The notes beneath the pieces are model-generated. The model ran no database searches. It was not told the DNA's origin and worked only from the letters and a program-made list of their open reading frames with translations. This document shows positions 26,222-36,303 of a DNA stretch of 64,000 nucleotides, in pieces; position 1 is the stretch's first letter; each line of letters opens with the position of its first letter. The stretch spans positions 1-64,000 of the forward strand of contig JAGXAN010000008.1 in assembly GCA_019075865.1 (NCBI GenBank), in the 5' to 3' direction. The DNA comes from Hyphomicrobiales bacterium (GTDB lineage Bacteria > Pseudomonadota > Alphaproteobacteria > Rhizobiales > Beijerinckiaceae). A program made the translations under genes and the position numbers.

Positions 26222-28333
26222 TCAGCCGCCGATTTTAGAAAAATCCGCGACCTGATTCATGGCCTGGCGCAATTCGTTGAGCAATTGCAGGCGGTTGCGG
26301 CGAACCAGCGGCTTGGGATCATTCACCGTCACCGCGTCGAAAAACGCATCGACCGGTGCCCGCAGATGCGATAGCGCGCGCATGGCGCCCACGTAATCAT
26401 GCGCCAGCATACATTCCGCGCCGGTTTCGCGGGCGCGCTTGATGGCGGCGGCGAGTTTGTCTTCCTCAGGCTCCACCCGCAGGCTGGGGGCGTGGTGGGC
26501 GTCGAACGCGCCAGCCCCGTCCTTCTTTTCTTCTGCCCGCAGAATGTTGGTGGCCCGCTTGTAACCGGCCAGCAGATTCTTGCCGTCATCGGTCGCCACA
26601 AATGCCGTCAGCGCGTCGGTGAGTTCATTCATGACCAGAATATCATCCTGTTGCAGGGTGGGAAACACAGCCTCCAGCACATCATGCGCGCGTCCGCGCT
26701 CGCGCAGCCACACTTTCAGCCGGTCTTGCAGAAAACTCACCAGGCTGGGGGCAATTTCCGCCTGGGCGGCAAGCCCGCAAGCGGCGCAAAGCGCCTTTGA
26801 GTGGCCCTCGATCAACGCGGCCAGCGGCAAATGCAGCCGGTTCTCCAGCACGATCCGCACGATTCCCAAAGCCGCGCGGCGCAGCGCATAGGGGTCCTTG
26901 CTGCCTGTCGGCTTTTCATCGATGGCCCAGAAACCGATGAGCGTATCCAGCTTGTCGGCCAATGCCACAGCAATCGCCACCGCATCATTGGGTGCGCGGT
27001 CAGTTGGGCCTTGCGGGCGGTAGTGATCCTCAATCGCGGTGGCTACGGCTTTTGTTTCGCCCTGCGCCAGCGCGTAATAGCGGCCCATCAGACCTTGCAA
27101 TTCAGGGAATTCCCCGACCATTTCGCTGACCAAATCGGCCTTGGCCAATCGGGCAGCGCGCATCGCCTCACCAGCATCGGCACCCACGAGGGGCGCCAGT
27201 TTGCCCGCCAAATCCATGATGCGGCCCACCCGCGCCGCCTGCGTGCCAAGCTTCTCCTGAAACACGATTTTTTCGAGCCGCGGCAACCGATCCTCAAGCT
27301 TTACCTTAAGGTCAGATTTCCAGAAGAATTGCGCATCCGAGAGCCGCGCGCGCACCACCCGGCCATTGCCCTCCGCAATCGCCTTGCCGCCATCGCTGGC
27401 GATGAGATTGCTCACCATTATGAAGCGGTTGGCGAGTTTTCCCGAATCAATTTCTTTCAGCACGAAACACTTCTGGTTGGCGCGAATGGTAGCGCGGATG
27501 ACCTCGGGCGGAATTTCCAGAAAGCTCTCGTCAAACCGCCCCATCAGCACAACCGGCCATTCGGTGAGCCCGGCGACTTCGGCCAGCAGGCCCTCGTCTT
27601 CCACCAGTTCAAGGCCGGCAGCAAAGGCCAGATTTTTGGCATCATGCAAAATGATATCGCGGCGGCGGGCCGCGTCCAGCACCACGCGGGCGTTCATCAG
27701 GCTGCTGACGTAATCACTGAACCGGCGCACCTTGATCGCGCCCGGCGCCATGAACCGGTGCCCATAAGTGACGTTGCCGGAGGCAATATCGCCCAGCGTG
27801 AAAGCAATGATTTCTGCCTCGCTGGTCTCGCTGCCAAAGGTGCACACAATGGAATGCAGCGGCCGCACCCAGCGCAGCGCGTCGGCATGGGCGGAGCCCG
27901 CGCCCCAGCGCATCGACTTGGGCCAGGGAAAATTCTTCAATATCGGCGGCAGCAGTTCGGCCAGCACATCCTGCGCGCGCTGACCGGCTTTATGTATATG
28001 GGCGACATAGAAATCACCCTTTTTAGGGTCATTCTCAATCGCCGCCTGGTCGAGCGAGGCGAGGCCGGCGCTTTTCAAGAAACCGTCTACGGCCGCTTGC
28101 GGCGCGCTAACGCGCGGGCCCTTGCGCACTTCGCTGACATCGGGCTGCTGCACCGGCAGGCCGACAACATGCAGGCACAGCCGCCGCGGCGTGACATGCG
28201 CCACGCAGCCCTCATAAAGCAGCCCGCGCTCCACCAGGCCATCCGTCACCAGCCGTTGCAAATCCTGCGCCGCCTGCGCCTGCATGCGGGCGGGAATTTC
28301 TTCACTGAACAATTCAAGCAGCAAATCGGGCAT
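26222..28333 (-). CDS. glyS: Glycyl-tRNA synthetase beta subunit
   Basis: 703 residues, full length for GlyS. It begins [21 protein letters not shown], the invariant family start, and keeps [48 protein letters not shown] and, near the end, [21 protein letters not shown]. The beta subunit recognises tRNA-Gly in the alpha2beta2 enzyme. The alpha gene (glyQ), usually just upstream in related genomes, is not within the 559 bp before glyS and must be elsewhere. Confidence 0.95.
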   Translation of the reverse strand: MPDLLLELFSEEIPARMQAQAAQDLQRLVTDGLVERGLLYEGCVAHVTPRRLCLHVVGLPVQQPDVSEVRKGPRVSAPQAAVDGFLKSAGLASLDQAAIENDPKKGDFYVAHIHKAGQRAQDVLAELLPPILKNFPWPKSMRWGAGSAHADALRWVRPLHSIVCTFGSETSEAEIIAFTLGDIASGNVTYGHRFMAPGAIKVRRFSDYVSSLMNARVVLDAARRRDIILHDAKNLAFAAGLELVEDEGLLAEVAGLTEWPVVLMGRFDESFLEIPPEVIRATIRANQKCFVLKEIDSGKLANRFIMVSNLIASDGGKAIAEGNGRVVRARLSDAQFFWKSDLKVKLEDRLPRLEKIVFQEKLGTQAARVGRIMDLAGKLAPLVGADAGEAMRAARLAKADLVSEMVGEFPELQGLMGRYYALAQGETKAVATAIEDHYRPQGPTDRAPNDAVAIAVALADKLDTLIGFWAIDEKPTGSKDPYALRRAALGIVRIVLENRLHLPLAALIEGHSKALCAACGLAAQAEIAPSLVSFLQDRLKVWLRERGRAHDVLEAVFPTLQQDDILVMNELTDALTAFVATDDGKNLLAGYKRATNILRAEEKKDGAGAFDAHHAPSLRVEPEEDKLAAAIKRARETGAECMLAHDYVGAMRALSHLRAPVDAFFDAVTVNDPKPLVRRNRLQLLNELRQAMNQVADFSKIGG

Positions 28334-28892
28334 GGCATACCATTAAATGAAAGAGGGCGGCTGTTGCGGGGCAACGCGCCAAACCTATGCCAAGCGCCGC
28401 TGATTTAAGCAACCCCGGCCATCTGCCACAGGCGCAGCGCGTGCGAATCTATGCCTCATTATAAATGGCGCGCGCGCCCGTTTGGCCGCTATATATATAG
28501 GTGAAGCTGCGGTCATTGTTTAACAAAACCTTACGGGGCTTGTTAGGATTGTCCCAAATCCACACGGCCTGCGTTAAAAACGTGACTATCATGCAACAGT
28601 GACCCCAAGAAGCGACGGCTCTGGGCCAATTGTGGGCAAAAGAGCTTTCCAATGGGGCAGAATCGCGGCATGTTGCGGAGGTGATCGGGGTCATCCGGTC
28701 GCTGGGTTTGGTTCAGGTTGCGGTTTCGAAGCTTCAATTCATTGAAACTTCAAAGGGCAGCCAAAGCCAAGGCCAAGGGGCCAAGGGGAGCAGAACGGTT
28801 CGATTAAGGCGAGGCCAGATGGTCAAGCTGGCTCGTCGATACCAAAAGCAAAACCAAATCCCGTTCGGGTTCAACATTTTTGGAGAATTAAC
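28334..28892. other. 559-bp intergenic region upstream of the porin, with a leader stem-loop
   Basis: No credible gene. The region must hold the glyS promoter on one side and the porin promoter on the other. GAAGCTTCAA (28728-28737) and TTGAAACTTC (28742-28751) can pair as a 10-bp stem with one mismatch and a TTCA loop, about 140 bases before the porin start, so the porin mRNA may have a long structured leader. CTATATATATAG at about 28489-28500 is AT-alternating within GC-rich surroundings. The porin start itself is preceded by TTTGGAGAATTAAC. Confidence 0.45.
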
Positions 28893-30239
28893 ATGAAGCT
28901 CATCAAGAGCATCCTTCTCGGCGCAGCGACCGGTGTGGTCGGCGTCGCAGCTGCTAGCGCAGCTGATCTTCCCCGCCTGACCAAGGGTCCTGCGGTTTCC
29001 TACGTAAAGGTTTGCGACACCTATGGCGCAGGCTTCTTCTACGTGCCGGGCTCGTCCGACACCTGCATCAAGATCGGCGGCTTCATGCGCGCTGACTACA
29101 ATCTGGCTTCGGTTCACAACTTCGGAACCCGCACGATTGCAGCTGCTGGCGCTTTGGCTTCGGTTACTTCGAGCTCAACCCAGAAGACCGACAACTTCTT
29201 CGCACGTTTCGGCATCGGCGCTGACGTTCGCACGGCTACCCAGTATGGCGTTCTGCGCGCATACGGCCTCGGCGAATTCAACACCGGCAACGTCACTTTC
29301 GGCAACACCGCCAACGTTCGCGCTGCATTCGTGCAGTTCGCAGGCCTGACCGCTGGTCAAGCTGAATCGTTCTTCGACTTCTACGGTTACGGCGCTGACT
29401 ATAACAGCGTGCACGACAGCTATCAGCCCACCCGCATGATCGCCTATACCGCTACCTTCGGTGGTGGTTTCTCGGCATCCTTGGGTCTCGAAGCCAACAG
29501 CACCCGCCAGAACGCTTTCCTGGTTGATCCTTTGGTTCCGGGCGTGATCGCCATCGGCGGTACCCGTATGCCTGACGTTGTGGCCAACCTCCGCGTTGAC
29601 CAAGGTTGGGGCGCAGCCCAGTTGTCTGGCGCTCTGCATCAGTCGATCGCTGTTAACAACCCGGTTGGCCTGCCGCTGGCTTCCACCACCCGTTCGACCA
29701 CCGGCTATGCCGTTCAGGGCGGCGTCAAGATCAACCTGCCGATGCTCGCCGCTGGCGACGCTCTGTGGATTGAAGGCGCTTACGCTTCCGGCGCAACCGC
29801 TTACCTCGGCTTTGGTTCCAACCAGTCGAACTCGCTCGGTGGTGCATTCCAGTCGGGTGCTCAGCTCTCGCGTCCGGAATACGACGTTGCCGTTCTCGCC
29901 GGTGGCAACCTCCAGAAGCAGACTGGCTTCCAGGTTATGGCTGCTCTCAACCATTACTGGACCCCGACTGTCGCTCAGGCATTCCTGATCGGCTACTCGA
30001 GCCTCAACCCCGGCCAGCAGACCTTTGCTGCAACTGGCGTTGGCAAGTGGAACGAACTCCGCCTCGCCAGCCAGCTGACCTGGTACCCGGTTGCTGGTTT
30101 CCAGATCGGCTTCGAAGGCGAATACGCTGCAGTGCGTGAAACGGTTAACGCCACCACCGCTGCTGCGCTGGCTGCGAACAACCTGAAGCCAAACTACGGC
30201 ACCTGGAACGGCAAGCTCCGTATTCAGCGCTCGTTCTAA
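28893..30239 (+). CDS. Outer membrane porin, alphaproteobacterial porin family
   Basis: 448 residues. Signal peptide MKLIKSILLGAATGVVGVAA...ASAADL (1-24). The mature start, LPRLTKGPAVSYVKVCDTYGAGFFYVPGSSDTCIKIGGFMRADYN, is the typical N-terminus of rhizobial/Brucella-type trimeric porins. The rest is rich in alternating aromatic and small residues expected of a 16-strand beta-barrel, ending in phenylalanine (IQRSF), the outer-membrane assembly signal. Codon choice is strongly biased (GCT, CGC, AAG, TTC) relative to neighbours, which fits a highly expressed protein. It has its own strong terminator. Confidence 0.92.
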   Translation: MKLIKSILLGAATGVVGVAAASAADLPRLTKGPAVSYVKVCDTYGAGFFYVPGSSDTCIKIGGFMRADYNLASVHNFGTRTIAAAGALASVTSSSTQKTDNFFARFGIGADVRTATQYGVLRAYGLGEFNTGNVTFGNTANVRAAFVQFAGLTAGQAESFFDFYGYGADYNSVHDSYQPTRMIAYTATFGGGFSASLGLEANSTRQNAFLVDPLVPGVIAIGGTRMPDVVANLRVDQGWGAAQLSGALHQSIAVNNPVGLPLASTTRSTTGYAVQGGVKINLPMLAAGDALWIEGAYASGATAYLGFGSNQSNSLGGAFQSGAQLSRPEYDVAVLAGGNLQKQTGFQVMAALNHYWTPTVAQAFLIGYSSLNPGQQTFAATGVGKWNELRLASQLTWYPVAGFQIGFEGEYAAVRETVNATTAAALAANNLKPNYGTWNGKLRIQRSF

Positions 30240-30261
30240 GCTGAACGCTTAAAATTAAAGG

Positions 30262-30295
30262 AAGGCCCCGGCGCGAAAGCCCCGGGGCCTTTTTT
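30262..30295 (+). terminator. Intrinsic terminator of the porin gene
   Basis: AAGGCCCC pairs with GGGGCCTT across a short loop containing GCGAAAG, followed directly by a run of T, 23 bases after the porin stop codon. Confidence 0.9.
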
Positions 30296-30321
30296 ATGCC
30301 CCAGAAATTTTGCGAGGCGCC

Positions 30322-30979
30322 CGTCATTGCGAGGAGCTCTTGCGACGAAGCAACCCAGTGCAAGCGGGAAGGGCGCCCCCCACTGGCTTGCTTCGGGCTC
30401 CGCCCTCGCAATGACGCCCCCCCAACCGTCATTGCGAGGAGCTCCTGCGACGAAGCAACCCAGAGCAAGCGGAAAAGGCGCGCCCAACCGTCATTGCGAG
30501 GAGCTCTTGCGACGAAGCAACCCAGTGCAAGCGGGAAGGGCACGCCTTATAGGCATCCACTGGCTTGCTTCGCTCCGCTCGCAATGACGCCCCCCCAACC
30601 GTCATTGCGAGGAGCTCTTGCGACGAAGCAACCCAGTGCAAGCGGAAAAGGCGCGACTTACCGTCATTGCGAGGCGCCCAGCTCCGAAGCAACCCAGAGC
30701 AAGCGGAAAAGGCGCGCCTAATAGGCATCCACTGGCTTGCTTCGCTGCGGTCGCAATGACGAGCACCCACCGTCATTGCGAGGAGCACAGCTCCGAAGCA
30801 ACCCAGTGCAAGCGGGAAGGGCGCGCCTCATAGGCATCCACTGGCTTGCTTCGCTGCGCTCGCAATGACGAACACCCACCGTCATTGCGAGGAGCACAGC
30901 TCCGAAGCAACCCAGTGCAACCGGGAAGGGCACCCCTTACAAGCATCCACTGGCTTGCTTCGCTCCGCTCGCAATGACG
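30322..30979. repeat. Array A of about 100-bp palindromic repeats (five complete, two half copies)
   Basis: Each complete unit starts CGTCATTGCGAG, continues with GAGC and GAAGCAACCCAGTG, has a variable centre, then CACTGGCTTGCTTCG and ends CTCGCAATGACG, so the two ends are inverted copies that can fold into one long hairpin. Complete units: 30322-30416, 30489-30589, 30662-30761, 30771-30870, 30880-30979. Two half units lacking the right arm begin at 30427 and 30600. Neighbouring units are separated by about 9-12 bases rich in C and A (CCCCCCAAC, AGCACCCAC). All units have the same orientation. Short peptides readable across this array are repeat shadows, not genes. Confidence 0.92.
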
Positions 30980-31054
30980 ACTATGTGATTTTGCGTTGCA
31001 TATCTAATTTCCACGGCTAAGTTGAAGCTTTCCGGGCCAGTCCTTGGAGGCACC

Positions 31055-31342
31055 ATGCGCGAACCGGCGGTTTATATCATGGCCAGCAAGCGCAATGGCA
31101 CGCTATATACCGGCGTCACCTCGGACTTGCCCCGTCGCGTGTCCGAGCATCGCCTCGGCACGCATCCCGGATTTACAGCGCGCTATGGCTGCAAATGGCT
31201 GGTCTATTACGAGCCGCACGACACCATGGAAGCCGCCATCCACCGCGAGAAGCAGATCAAAGCCGGCTCGCGGCGCAAGAAACTGGCCCTGATTGAAGAA
31301 TCCAATTCCGCATGGCGCGATTTGTTTGAAGACCTGATCTAA
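31055..31342 (+). CDS. GIY-YIG domain endonuclease, stand-alone small protein
   Basis: 95 residues. The GIY-like element is VYIM (residues 6-9), the YIG-like element LYTGVT (17-22), followed by Arg27/Arg28 and the catalytic-type Glu65 in HREKQIK. This is the single-domain UPF0213/YhbQ-like group related to the UvrC N-terminal nuclease domain. Start is the ATG at 31055 with GGAGG five bases upstream. The gene is bracketed by arrays of the same palindromic repeat: array A ends 75 bp upstream and array B begins 3 bp after its stop. The association suggests it acts on, or is spread with, these repeats; the function itself is unproven. Confidence 0.88.
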   Translation: MREPAVYIMASKRNGTLYTGVTSDLPRRVSEHRLGTHPGFTARYGCKWLVYYEPHDTMEAAIHREKQIKAGSRRKKLALIEESNSAWRDLFEDLI

Positions 31343-31345
31343 CAC

Positions 31346-31663
31346 CGTCATTGCGAGGCGCGCAGCTCCGAAGCAACCCAGTGCAAGCGGGAAAGGCACC
31401 CCCCACAAGCCCCCACTGGTTTGCTTCGCTGCGCTCGCAATGACGACCAACCACCGTCATTGCGAGGAGCTCAGCTCCGAAGCAACCCAGTGCTATCGGG
31501 AAGGGCACCCCTTACAAGCCCCCCCTGGCTTGCTTCGCTCCGCTCGCAATGACGCCCCCCCACCGTCATTGCGAGGAGCGCTTGCTCCGAAGCAAACCAG
31601 TGCAAGCGGGAAGGGTGCGCCCTACAAGCCCCACTGGCTTGCTTCGCTCCGCTCGCAATGACG
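31346..31663. repeat. Array B of palindromic repeats (three complete copies)
   Basis: Units at 31346-31445, 31455-31554 and 31564-31663, each exactly 100 bp and separated by 9 bp. They have the same orientation, ends (CGTCATTGCGAG ... CTCGCAATGACG) and internal blocks as array A, with centres such as CACCCCTTACAAGCC. The array fills the whole space between the GIY-YIG stop codon and the smpB stop codon, so it may also act as transcription terminator for both genes. Confidence 0.92.
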
Positions 31664-31669
31664 GGAGGT

Positions 31670-32143
31670 TCAGCCTCTGTCGCGCAGAAGGCGGGATTTT
31701 TCTCGGCCCCAATCGCGTTTCTTCTCGGTTTCGCGCTTGTCATGCAGGTTTTTGCCGCGCGCAAGGGCCAATTCGATCTTGGCCATGCCGCGGTCATTAA
31801 AATAGATCTTGAGCGGCACGATGGTCATACCATCACGCTCAACCCCTTGCGAGAATTTCACAACCTGGCGCGCGCTCATGAGGATTTTGCGCGGCCGGCG
31901 TGGTTCATGGTTGAAGCGGTTGGCCTGGAGATATTCGGGAATGGTGGCGTTGATCAGGAACATCTCGCCGCGCTCGGGTGCCGCATAGCTTTCGGCAATC
32001 GTCGCCTTTCCGGTGCGCAAGGACTTGACCTCGGTGCCGGTCAGCACCAAGCCACATTCGAGCACGTCGCCGATTTCATAATTGAAGCGCGCCCGCCGGT
32101 TGTCGGCCACCACTTTGAAATTTTTAACCGGCTTCTCCGCCAT
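31670..32143 (-). CDS. smpB: SsrA (tmRNA)-binding protein
   Basis: 157 residues. Typical SmpB sequence: [33 protein letters not shown], then the C-terminal [18 protein letters not shown] and RDWGREK that insert in the decoding site. It delivers tmRNA to stalled ribosomes. Array B ends 6 bp after its stop codon. The tmRNA gene itself was not found in the window. Confidence 0.96.
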   Translation of the reverse strand: MAEKPVKNFKVVADNRRARFNYEIGDVLECGLVLTGTEVKSLRTGKATIAESYAAPERGEMFLINATIPEYLQANRFNHEPRRPRKILMSARQVVKFSQGVERDGMTIVPLKIYFNDRGMAKIELALARGKNLHDKRETEKKRDWGREKSRLLRDRG

Positions 32144-32264
32144 TGACCCTGCGCTCCAAACTTTACCGGTTCCGGTTCGCGCCCGGCCCCACTGAAGCTT
32201 ATATAGGTGTCGGCAGCGCGCGCAACAAACCTCTTGGCCAATATCTGGCCAAGAGGCCCGCGCA

Positions 32265-32483
32265 TCACTTTTTCATTTTCAAATACTTGCTCAGCGAGGT
32301 CGCACCGGACTTTTGCAGCACGGCACCCAAATTGTCGCTGTCGGCAAACCCCGGGGCAAAGCCTTTGCCGTAAGTTTCGCGAAGGTGCCCCACCTTGGTA
32401 TTGTTATGCTTGCGTTCGATGCGCCCGGATTTATCACGATGCCTGCCATCAAGACCCGTGTGCTCTTTCGTTTTTTCTGTCAT
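32265..32483 (-). CDS. Small conserved hypothetical protein (72 aa)
   Basis: A very basic, probably soluble protein. It contains [22 protein letters not shown] at about 30-51 and ends in [13 protein letters not shown], a pattern I associate with small uncharacterised proteins in rhizobial genomes. ATG at 32483 with GGAG 7 bases upstream; an in-frame ATG at 32513 would add ten residues. It lies between nrdJ and smpB on the same strand. Function unknown; the high Lys/Arg/His content could fit nucleic-acid binding. Confidence 0.6.
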   Translation of the reverse strand: MTEKTKEHTGLDGRHRDKSGRIERKHNNTKVGHLRETYGKGFAPGFADSDNLGAVLQKSGATSLSKYLKMKK

Positions 32484-32598
32484 TTTCGGCTCCACATGAG
32501 TTGAAAAACACAATAAACGCGGAACGCGGATTTACATTTCTGCGCGTCGCCGAAGTTCAAAAAGCGGCGACGCACAAAACTGGTGGCGGGCCTTCCCC

Positions 32599-35500
32599 TT
32601 AACTGCACCCCGTCGTCGAGCCGCAGGTGTCGCATTTCAGGCAGGTGCCGTTGCGCACCAGCGTGAAATTGGCGCATTCGGGGCAGGCTTCGCCAACATA
32701 GCCCTTCATGCGCGCCTCATTGCGCTTGTCGGCGGCGCTTTGCGGCGCGCCCCAATTGAGCGTGCCAAGTTCCGGGGTGCCGGTTGGCTCGGGCACTTCG
32801 CCCTTGAGCGCCGTGGCGCCCTGCGTGCCAAACATCACGGTGGGCACGCTGTCCACTTTCACATGGCTTGGCACCAGCATCAAATGGTCGGTCTTGGAGC
32901 GCACCAGCCCCTTGGAGACCACCGAGGCATCGGCTTGGGTTGGCAACCGGCCTTCGTTCACCCCGCGGCCCATGGCATCAAAGCCCAGATCCTCGGGCTG
33001 CACATGCGCCAGATCATTACGCCCGACATAGGAAATGGCGAGTTCGCGGAACACGTAATCGAGAATGGAAGTCGCATTCTTGATCGCGTCATTGCCCTGC
33101 ACCAGACCTGCCGGCTCAAACCGGGTGAAGGTGAAGGCATCGACATATTCTTCCAGCGGCACGCCATATTGCAGGCCCAGCGATATGGCTATGGCAAAAT
33201 TGTTCATCAACGAGCGGAAGGCAGCGCCCTCCTTGTGCATGTCGATGAAGATTTCACCAATGCGGCCGTCCTGATATTCGCCGGTGCGCAGATAGACCTT
33301 GTGGCCACCCACAACCGCCTTTTGCGTATAGCCTTTGCGACGGTCGGGCAGCTTTTCGCGCTCACGGGTGCGCTCGACCCGCTCGACGATCCGCTCGACA
33401 ATCTTTTCCGCCACCATCGCGGCGCGGGCCGGGGCGGGCTGCGCGATCAGCGCCTCGACCATGTCCTCGTCTTCGTCCTCGTCCTGAATCAATTGCGAGT
33501 TCAGGGGCTGTGACAGCTTCGAACCGTCGCGGTACAGCGCATTGGCCTTCAGCGCCAGACGCCAGGACAACAAATAGGCTTCCTTGCAATCCTCGACGCT
33601 GGCGTCATTGGGCATGTTGATCGTTTTGGAGATCGCGCCGGAGATGAACGGCTGGCTCGCCGCCATCATCCGGATGTGGCTATCCACCGACAGGTAACGC
33701 TTGCCGGTGCGCCCGCAGGGATTGGCGCAATCAAACACGGCATAATGCTCCAGCTTCAGATGCGGCGCGCCCTCCACCGTCATCGCCCCGCACACGTGGA
33801 TATTGGCGGCGTCGATTTCAGCCCGCGAGAATCCCATATGCGCCAGCACGTCAAAGGCAGGGTCTTCCAGCTTGGCGGCCGGCACATTCAGCGTTTGCGT
33901 GAGGAAATCGGCCCCCAGTGCCCATTTGTTGAACACGAACTTGATGTCAAACGCGCCGGCCAGCGTTTTTTCCAGCGCTTCCAGCTTTTCTTCCGAGAAA
34001 CCACGGGCGCGCAGGCTGGCGTGATTGACGCCGGGTGCCTGGCGCAGGCTGGCATGGCCAACCGCATAGGCTTCGATCTCGGCAATCTCGCTCTCGCGGT
34101 AGCCAAGCGCGCGCAGGGCTTCGGGAACGGCGCGGTTGATGATCTTAAAGTAACCGCCGCCGGCCAGTTTCTTGAATTTGACCAGCGCGAAATCCGGTTC
34201 GATGCCGGTGGTGTCGCAATCCATCACAAGGCCAATGGTGCCGGTGGGGGCAACCACGCTGACCTGCGCATTGCGATAGCCGTGCTTTTCGCCCAGCGCC
34301 AATGCCTTGTCCCAGGCGGCTTTGGCATGGTCGCCAAGGCGCGCATCGGGCAGGCTGGCATGGTCGAGCGGCACGGGTGCAACCGCCAGATCTTCATAGC
34401 CCCCCGCCTCGCCATAAGCGGCGCGGCGATGGTTGCGGATAACCCGCAGCATATGGGCGCTATTGGGCTTGTATCCCTTGAAGGGCCCAAGCTCGCTCGC
34501 CATTTCGGCTGATGTCGCATAGCAAACACCGGTCATGACGGCGGAAAGCGCGCCGCAAATCGCCCGGCCTTCGTCGGAATCATAACTGGTGCCCGAGGAC
34601 ATCAGCAGCCCGCCGATATTGGCAAATCCTAGCCCGAGCGTGCGATAATCATACGACAGCCGCGCGATTTCCTTGGACGGGAATTGCGCCATCATCACCG
34701 AGATTTCAAGAACGATCGTCCACAGACGCACCGCATGTTCATAGGCTGGCAGGTTGAAGCTCTTGTCGGCACTGCGAAATTGCAGCAGGTTGAGAGACGC
34801 CAGATTGCAGGCGGTGTCATCAAGGAACATATATTCCGAGCACGGATTGGAGGCGATGATTGGCCCCGAAGCCGGGCAGGTATGCCAGTCATTGATGGTG
34901 GTGTGATATTGGATGCCCGGATCAGCGGACGCCCAGGCGGCGAGGCCGATCTTCTCCCACAAATCCTGCGCGCGCAGCACTTTATGGGTTTTGCCATCGA
35001 GGCGGCGCTTCAGGTGCCATTCGCCGTCGTTTTCCACGGCGCGCAGGAATTCATCCGTCACGCGCACCGAATTATTGGAATTTTGCCCGGCGACCGTCAG
35101 ATAGGCCTCCGAATCCCAGTCGGTATTATAGGTGTCGAAGCTGACGTCGGTATACCCCTGCTTGGCGTATTGAATGATGCGTTTGACAATGCCATCCGGC
35201 ACATCGGCACGACGCGCCATGCGGATTTCGCGCTTGAGCGCCGGATTCTTCTCCGGATTGAAGCAATCATCGCCCGCGCCATCGCAATTGACACAAGCCT
35301 TCATCAGCGCCTTCAGGTGGCGACGCACGGTTTTGGAGCCGGTGACGAGGGCAGCAACCTTTTCTTCCTCTTTCACCTTCCAGTCGATATAGGCCTCAAT
35401 GTCGGGATGATCGACATCCACCACCACCATTTTGGCAGCCCGGCGCGTGGTGCCACCCGATTTGATCGCGCCCGCAGCCCGGTCGCCAATGCGCAGAAAC

Positions 35501-36303
35501 GACATCAAGCCAGAGGATTTGCCGCCGCCAGACAATTTCTCCGATTCGCCGCGCAGTTTGGAGAAATTCGAGCCGGTGCCCGAGCCGTATTTGAACAGGC
35601 GCGCCTCACGCACCCACAGGTCCATGATCCCGCCCTCATTGACCAGATCATCCGCCACCGACTGAATGAAGCAGGCATGCGGCTGGGGATGTTCATAAGC
35701 GGATTTGGAAGCCGTCAGCTTGCCGGTTTCATGGTCGACGTAATGATGGCCCTGGCCGGGGCCATCAATGCCATAGGCCCAGTGCAGACCGGTGTTGAAC
35801 CATTGCGGCGAATTGGGCGCAACCATCTGCGCGGCCAGCATGAAGCGCAATTCATCATAAAACGCCCGCGCGTCCTTTTCGGTGGTGAAATACTTGCCTT
35901 TCCAGCCCCAATAGGCCCAGGCACCGGCCAGACGGTCAAACACCTGCTTGGCGGATTTCTCAGAGCCGTAACGCTCGTTCTCGGGCAAATTGGCAAGCGC
36001 AGCTTCGTCGGCCACCGAGCGCCACAAAAACGAGGGAATGCCGGTCTCTTCGACCTTTTTCAGCCGCGCGGGCACACCCGCCTTGCGGAAATACTTTTGC
36101 GCCAGAACATCGCTGGCCACCTGACTCCATCCGGCCGGCACTTCGACATTTTCCAGCGAAAACACCACCGAGCCGTCGGGATTGCGAATCTCGCTGCGCG
36201 TGGTGTTGAAGGCCAAGCTGTCATAGGCCGAATCGCTCTTGGCAGAGGCAGGCTTGGCAGAGCCAGGCTTGCCGGTTTCGGTAAAGCGCCGTTCGATATG
36301 CAT
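32599..36303 (-). CDS. nrdJ: Adenosylcobalamin-dependent ribonucleotide reductase (class II)
   Basis: About 1234 residues, the long NrdJ form of alphaproteobacteria. It reduces ribonucleotides to deoxyribonucleotides using B12. The 10-stranded barrel is recognised by [32 protein letters not shown] with a catalytic cysteine, [21 protein letters not shown], and the finger-loop region. The C-terminus has a four-cysteine cluster, [22 protein letters not shown], ending GCS, as in NrdJ proteins with zinc ribbon and redox-active cysteine tail. The chosen start is the ATG encoding [11 protein letters not shown]; an in-frame TTG lies 12 codons upstream. I could not identify a clear NrdR box or cobalamin riboswitch upstream. 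Confidence 0.95.
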   Translation of the reverse strand: MHIERRFTETGKPGSAKPASAKSDSAYDSLAFNTTRSEIRNPDGSVVFSLENVEVPAGWSQVASDVLAQKYFRKAGVPARLKKVEETGIPSFLWRSVADEAALANLPENERYGSEKSAKQVFDRLAGAWAYWGWKGKYFTTEKDARAFYDELRFMLAAQMVAPNSPQWFNTGLHWAYGIDGPGQGHHYVDHETGKLTASKSAYEHPQPHACFIQSVADDLVNEGGIMDLWVREARLFKYGSGTGSNFSKLRGESEKLSGGGKSSGLMSFLRIGDRAAGAIKSGGTTRRAAKMVVVDVDHPDIEAYIDWKVKEEEKVAALVTGSKTVRRHLKALMKACVNCDGAGDDCFNPEKNPALKREIRMARRADVPDGIVKRIIQYAKQGYTDVSFDTYNTDWDSEAYLTVAGQNSNNSVRVTDEFLRAVENDGEWHLKRRLDGKTHKVLRAQDLWEKIGLAAWASADPGIQYHTTINDWHTCPASGPIIASNPCSEYMFLDDTACNLASLNLLQFRSADKSFNLPAYEHAVRLWTIVLEISVMMAQFPSKEIARLSYDYRTLGLGFANIGGLLMSSGTSYDSDEGRAICGALSAVMTGVCYATSAEMASELGPFKGYKPNSAHMLRVIRNHRRAAYGEAGGYEDLAVAPVPLDHASLPDARLGDHAKAAWDKALALGEKHGYRNAQVSVVAPTGTIGLVMDCDTTGIEPDFALVKFKKLAGGGYFKIINRAVPEALRALGYRESEIAEIEAYAVGHASLRQAPGVNHASLRARGFSEEKLEALEKTLAGAFDIKFVFNKWALGADFLTQTLNVPAAKLEDPAFDVLAHMGFSRAEIDAANIHVCGAMTVEGAPHLKLEHYAVFDCANPCGRTGKRYLSVDSHIRMMAASQPFISGAISKTINMPNDASVEDCKEAYLLSWRLALKANALYRDGSKLSQPLNSQLIQDEDEDEDMVEALIAQPAPARAAMVAEKIVERIVERVERTREREKLPDRRKGYTQKAVVGGHKVYLRTGEYQDGRIGEIFIDMHKEGAAFRSLMNNFAIAISLGLQYGVPLEEYVDAFTFTRFEPAGLVQGNDAIKNATSILDYVFRELAISYVGRNDLAHVQPEDLGFDAMGRGVNEGRLPTQADASVVSKGLVRSKTDHLMLVPSHVKVDSVPTVMFGTQGATALKGEVPEPTGTPELGTLNWGAPQSAADKRNEARMKGYVGEACPECANFTLVRNGTCLKCDTCGSTTGCS

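Noticed and set aside
26801-28408. Long open frame on the plus strand opposite glyS (and similar ones opposite the TRAP permease at 14288-15628, nrdJ at 34684-36336 and opgH at 56950-58314)
   Set aside because: These are antisense shadows caused by high GC at third codon positions. The opposite strand encodes clear full-length family members, and the shadow proteins are Arg/His/Gln-rich without domains.
28449-28694. 81-codon minus-strand frame in the porin upstream region
   Set aside because: No family, no ribosome site and unusual composition; more likely part of the regulatory region.
30145-30933. Several overlapping short frames on both strands across the repeat array
   Set aside because: All read the same palindromic repeat unit in different frames (peptides full of CDEATQ- and GCFVA-type repeats). 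No start signals and no family; they are repeat shadows.
30322-31663. CRISPR array
   Set aside because: The repeated units are about 100 bp long with inverted ends, the intervening bases are only 9-12 bp and not unique, and no cas genes are present.
31670-32264. tmRNA (ssrA) gene close to smpB
   Set aside because: No tRNA-like acceptor/T-arm ends or tag-coding frame seen in the surrounding non-coding sequence.
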